DNA of 64,000 bases, from the NCBI GenBank assembly GCA_028687425.1, contig JAQUAD010000006.1:1-64000 (forward strand), given 5' to 3'. The DNA is from Sideroxydans sp. (GTDB lineage Bacteria; Pseudomonadota; Gammaproteobacteria; Burkholderiales; Gallionellaceae). The translations under genes and the position numbers were made by a program. The notes beneath the pieces were generated by a model. That model did no database searches. It saw only the letters and a list, made by a program, of their open reading frames with translations, and was not told where the DNA came from. This document shows, piece after piece, positions 62,979 to 64,000 of the stretch; position 1 is the stretch's first letter; each line of letters starts with the position of its first letter.

Positions 62979-64000
62979 TCAGCGGCCGCTCGTTTTGCAG
63001 TGATACATCGCCTGGTCGGCGGCGGCGATCAACGTGGAAGCGGTGTGCCCGTCCTGCGGGAAGCGGCTGTAGCCTATGCTGCCGCCGGAGTGCAGCTCGA
63101 TATCCTGATGCGGGATGGGGGCTGCCAGTGCTGTGCTCACCTTGTCTACCATCTGTGCTATCTGCGCATCGTTCCACTCTCCCTCGAGCAGGATGATGAA
63201 CTCGTCGCCGCCCAGTCTGGCCGCCGTATCGGACTCCCGCAGCAGACCGCGCAAACGCTGCGCGACTGCCTGCAACACGCCATCGCCCGCGGCATGTCCG
63301 TGCGTATCGTTGATGGTCTTGAAGTTGTCCAGGTCGACGAACAGCAACAGCAATTGTTCGTTCTGTCGTTTGGCGCGCGCCAGTGCATGTTCCAGCCGGT
63401 CCAGGAACATGCGCCGGTTGGGCAGGCCGGTCAGGCTGTCGTGACTGGCCAGATGATCGAGCATCTCCTGCTGCATTTGCAGGTCATCGATCTGGTGCTG
63501 GATCTGTTTTTCCATCTGCTGGATGCTGTGCGCCAGTTCGCCGATTTCGTCCTTGCGTTTCACCGGCAAGGTGCCGATCTTGCCGTCGGCAGAAAAGCGC
63601 CTGACTTCCTCCACGATGCGATACAGGGGGCGGTTCAATGCGCGCGCCAGGACGATGGCGAGCAGGATAGACAACGCGCTGAAGCTCAGCACGATCCAGA
63701 AGATGATCGAGGCCAGCTGCTCGCTTTCCGCCAGCACGCTCGCCAACGGTTGCGACAGCCCGAGGATGAAGCCGTTGCCGCCTTGCATGCCGAGGATGCG
63801 TTTCTGATCGAAGGCAGCCACCAATGCCACCGGGGAGGACGCAAGGTTGGCAGTGACCAGATGCCATCCTTCCCGGGTGTGCTCGTCCAGCTTTGCGGCG
63901 ACGGCAGGGAATTCATCCTGCACGCGCGCATCCTGTCCGCGGTCGAAGGCGAAGCTGCGCGACGGGTCGGGATGGATCAGGTAGTCGCCCCGCGTGTTTG
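62979..64000 (-). CDS. Cache-HAMP-GGDEF diguanylate cyclase (partial, 5' end outside)
   Basis: The visible 340 residues are the C-terminal part of a membrane-bound c-di-GMP synthase. The frame is open to the window edge, with RGDYLIHPDPSRSFAFDRG, a periplasmic dCache-type segment, then a membrane helix (IIFWIVLSFSALSILLAIVL), a HAMP-like linker with RPLYRIVEEVRRFSADGKI, a short coiled coil and the GGDEF domain (LTGLPNRRMFLDRLEHAL, ARLGGDEFIILLEG). The I-site RxxD (RESD, four residues before the GGDEF motif region) is present. An internal GTG would lose the sensor domain, so the gene surely begins outside. Confidence 0.92.
   Translation of the reverse strand, partial: NTRGDYLIHPDPSRSFAFDRGQDARVQDEFPAVAAKLDEHTREGWHLVTANLASSPVALVAAFDQKRILGMQGGNGFILGLSQPLASVLAESEQLASIIFWIVLSFSALSILLAIVLARALNRPLYRIVEEVRRFSADGKIGTLPVKRKDEIGELAHSIQQMEKQIQHQIDDLQMQQEMLDHLASHDSLTGLPNRRMFLDRLEHALARAKRQNEQLLLLFVDLDNFKTINDTHGHAAGDGVLQAVAQRLRGLLRESDTAARLGGDEFIILLEGEWNDAQIAQMVDKVSTALAAPIPHQDIELHSGGSIGYSRFPQDGHTASTLIAAADQAMYHCKTSGR

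Overview
The window looks like a chromosome segment of a free-living betaproteobacterium. The combination of a nitrogenase-cofactor (nif) cluster, a thiosulfate-oxidising sox cluster without soxCD, a GC-rich genome, an SAH riboswitch before ahcY and a bioA/ubiD/lpxL/groESL gene set is what I would expect from Nitrosomonadales, most likely Gallionellaceae (Sideroxydans-like). That placement is inference from gene content; no database was searched.

Layout. 1-4251: tail of a nif operon on the + strand (nifE end, nifN, nifX, an RseC-like protein, a DUF269 protein, a DUF683 protein, fdxB, a [2Fe-2S] ferredoxin, an unknown 124-aa protein), with overlapping stops and starts. 4252-7253: a hairpin-rich intergenic stretch, a membrane-anchored TAXI-type binding protein, a 71-aa unknown, a secreted unknown and a small cytochrome c. 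7449-15140: housekeeping genes (lytic transglycosylase, cca, DUF3750 lipoprotein, deoxyinosine glycosylase, MidA-like methyltransferase, pteridine reductase-like SDR, ttcA, ferritin-like protein). 15246-18478: a minus-strand operon for envelope modification (cytochrome b561, EptA-type phosphoethanolamine transferase, PAP2 phosphatase, YhcH-like). 18634-24213: U32 peptidase-like TrhP and the methyl cycle (metK, SAH riboswitch, ahcY, holin-like protein, metF). 24296-32062: two lipid A acyltransferases, ubiD, an outer-membrane protein, dacB, bioA, a TIGR01777 epimerase. 32089-34354: groESL under a sigma-32-type promoter and a perfect CIRCE operator, then tRNA-Phe.

34535-38635 is the most unusual locus: a TPR plus beta-barrel outer-membrane protein followed by an 874-aa exported FecR-domain protein whose C-terminal half has two barrel-like modules. 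The architecture resembles a Slam/type XI secretion transporter with its cargo, but with a FecR domain on the cargo.

38957-44489: soxYZAXB followed by three uncharacterised small genes (3-TM protein, 158-aa soluble protein, DUF302 protein). 44496-46210: an accessory patch with a MITE-like palindrome, an AT-rich HEPN-like gene, a SoxH-like metallohydrolase and a long inverted repeat. 46219-55402: sthA, metG, dcd, a small gene, an Orn/Lys/Arg decarboxylase, a macro-domain protein, and an MBL lipoprotein divergent from a LysR regulator. 55428-60208: a MacAB/NodT-type tripartite efflux operon. 60426-64000: Hsp15, an APH/P-loop kinase fusion, a bacteriohemerythrin and the 3' part of a Cache-GGDEF diguanylate cyclase.

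Dispersed GC-rich palindromic repeats occur at 19324-19401 (inside a coding sequence), 60889-60957 and possibly 26030-26066. No CRISPR, prophage or complete insertion sequence was seen.
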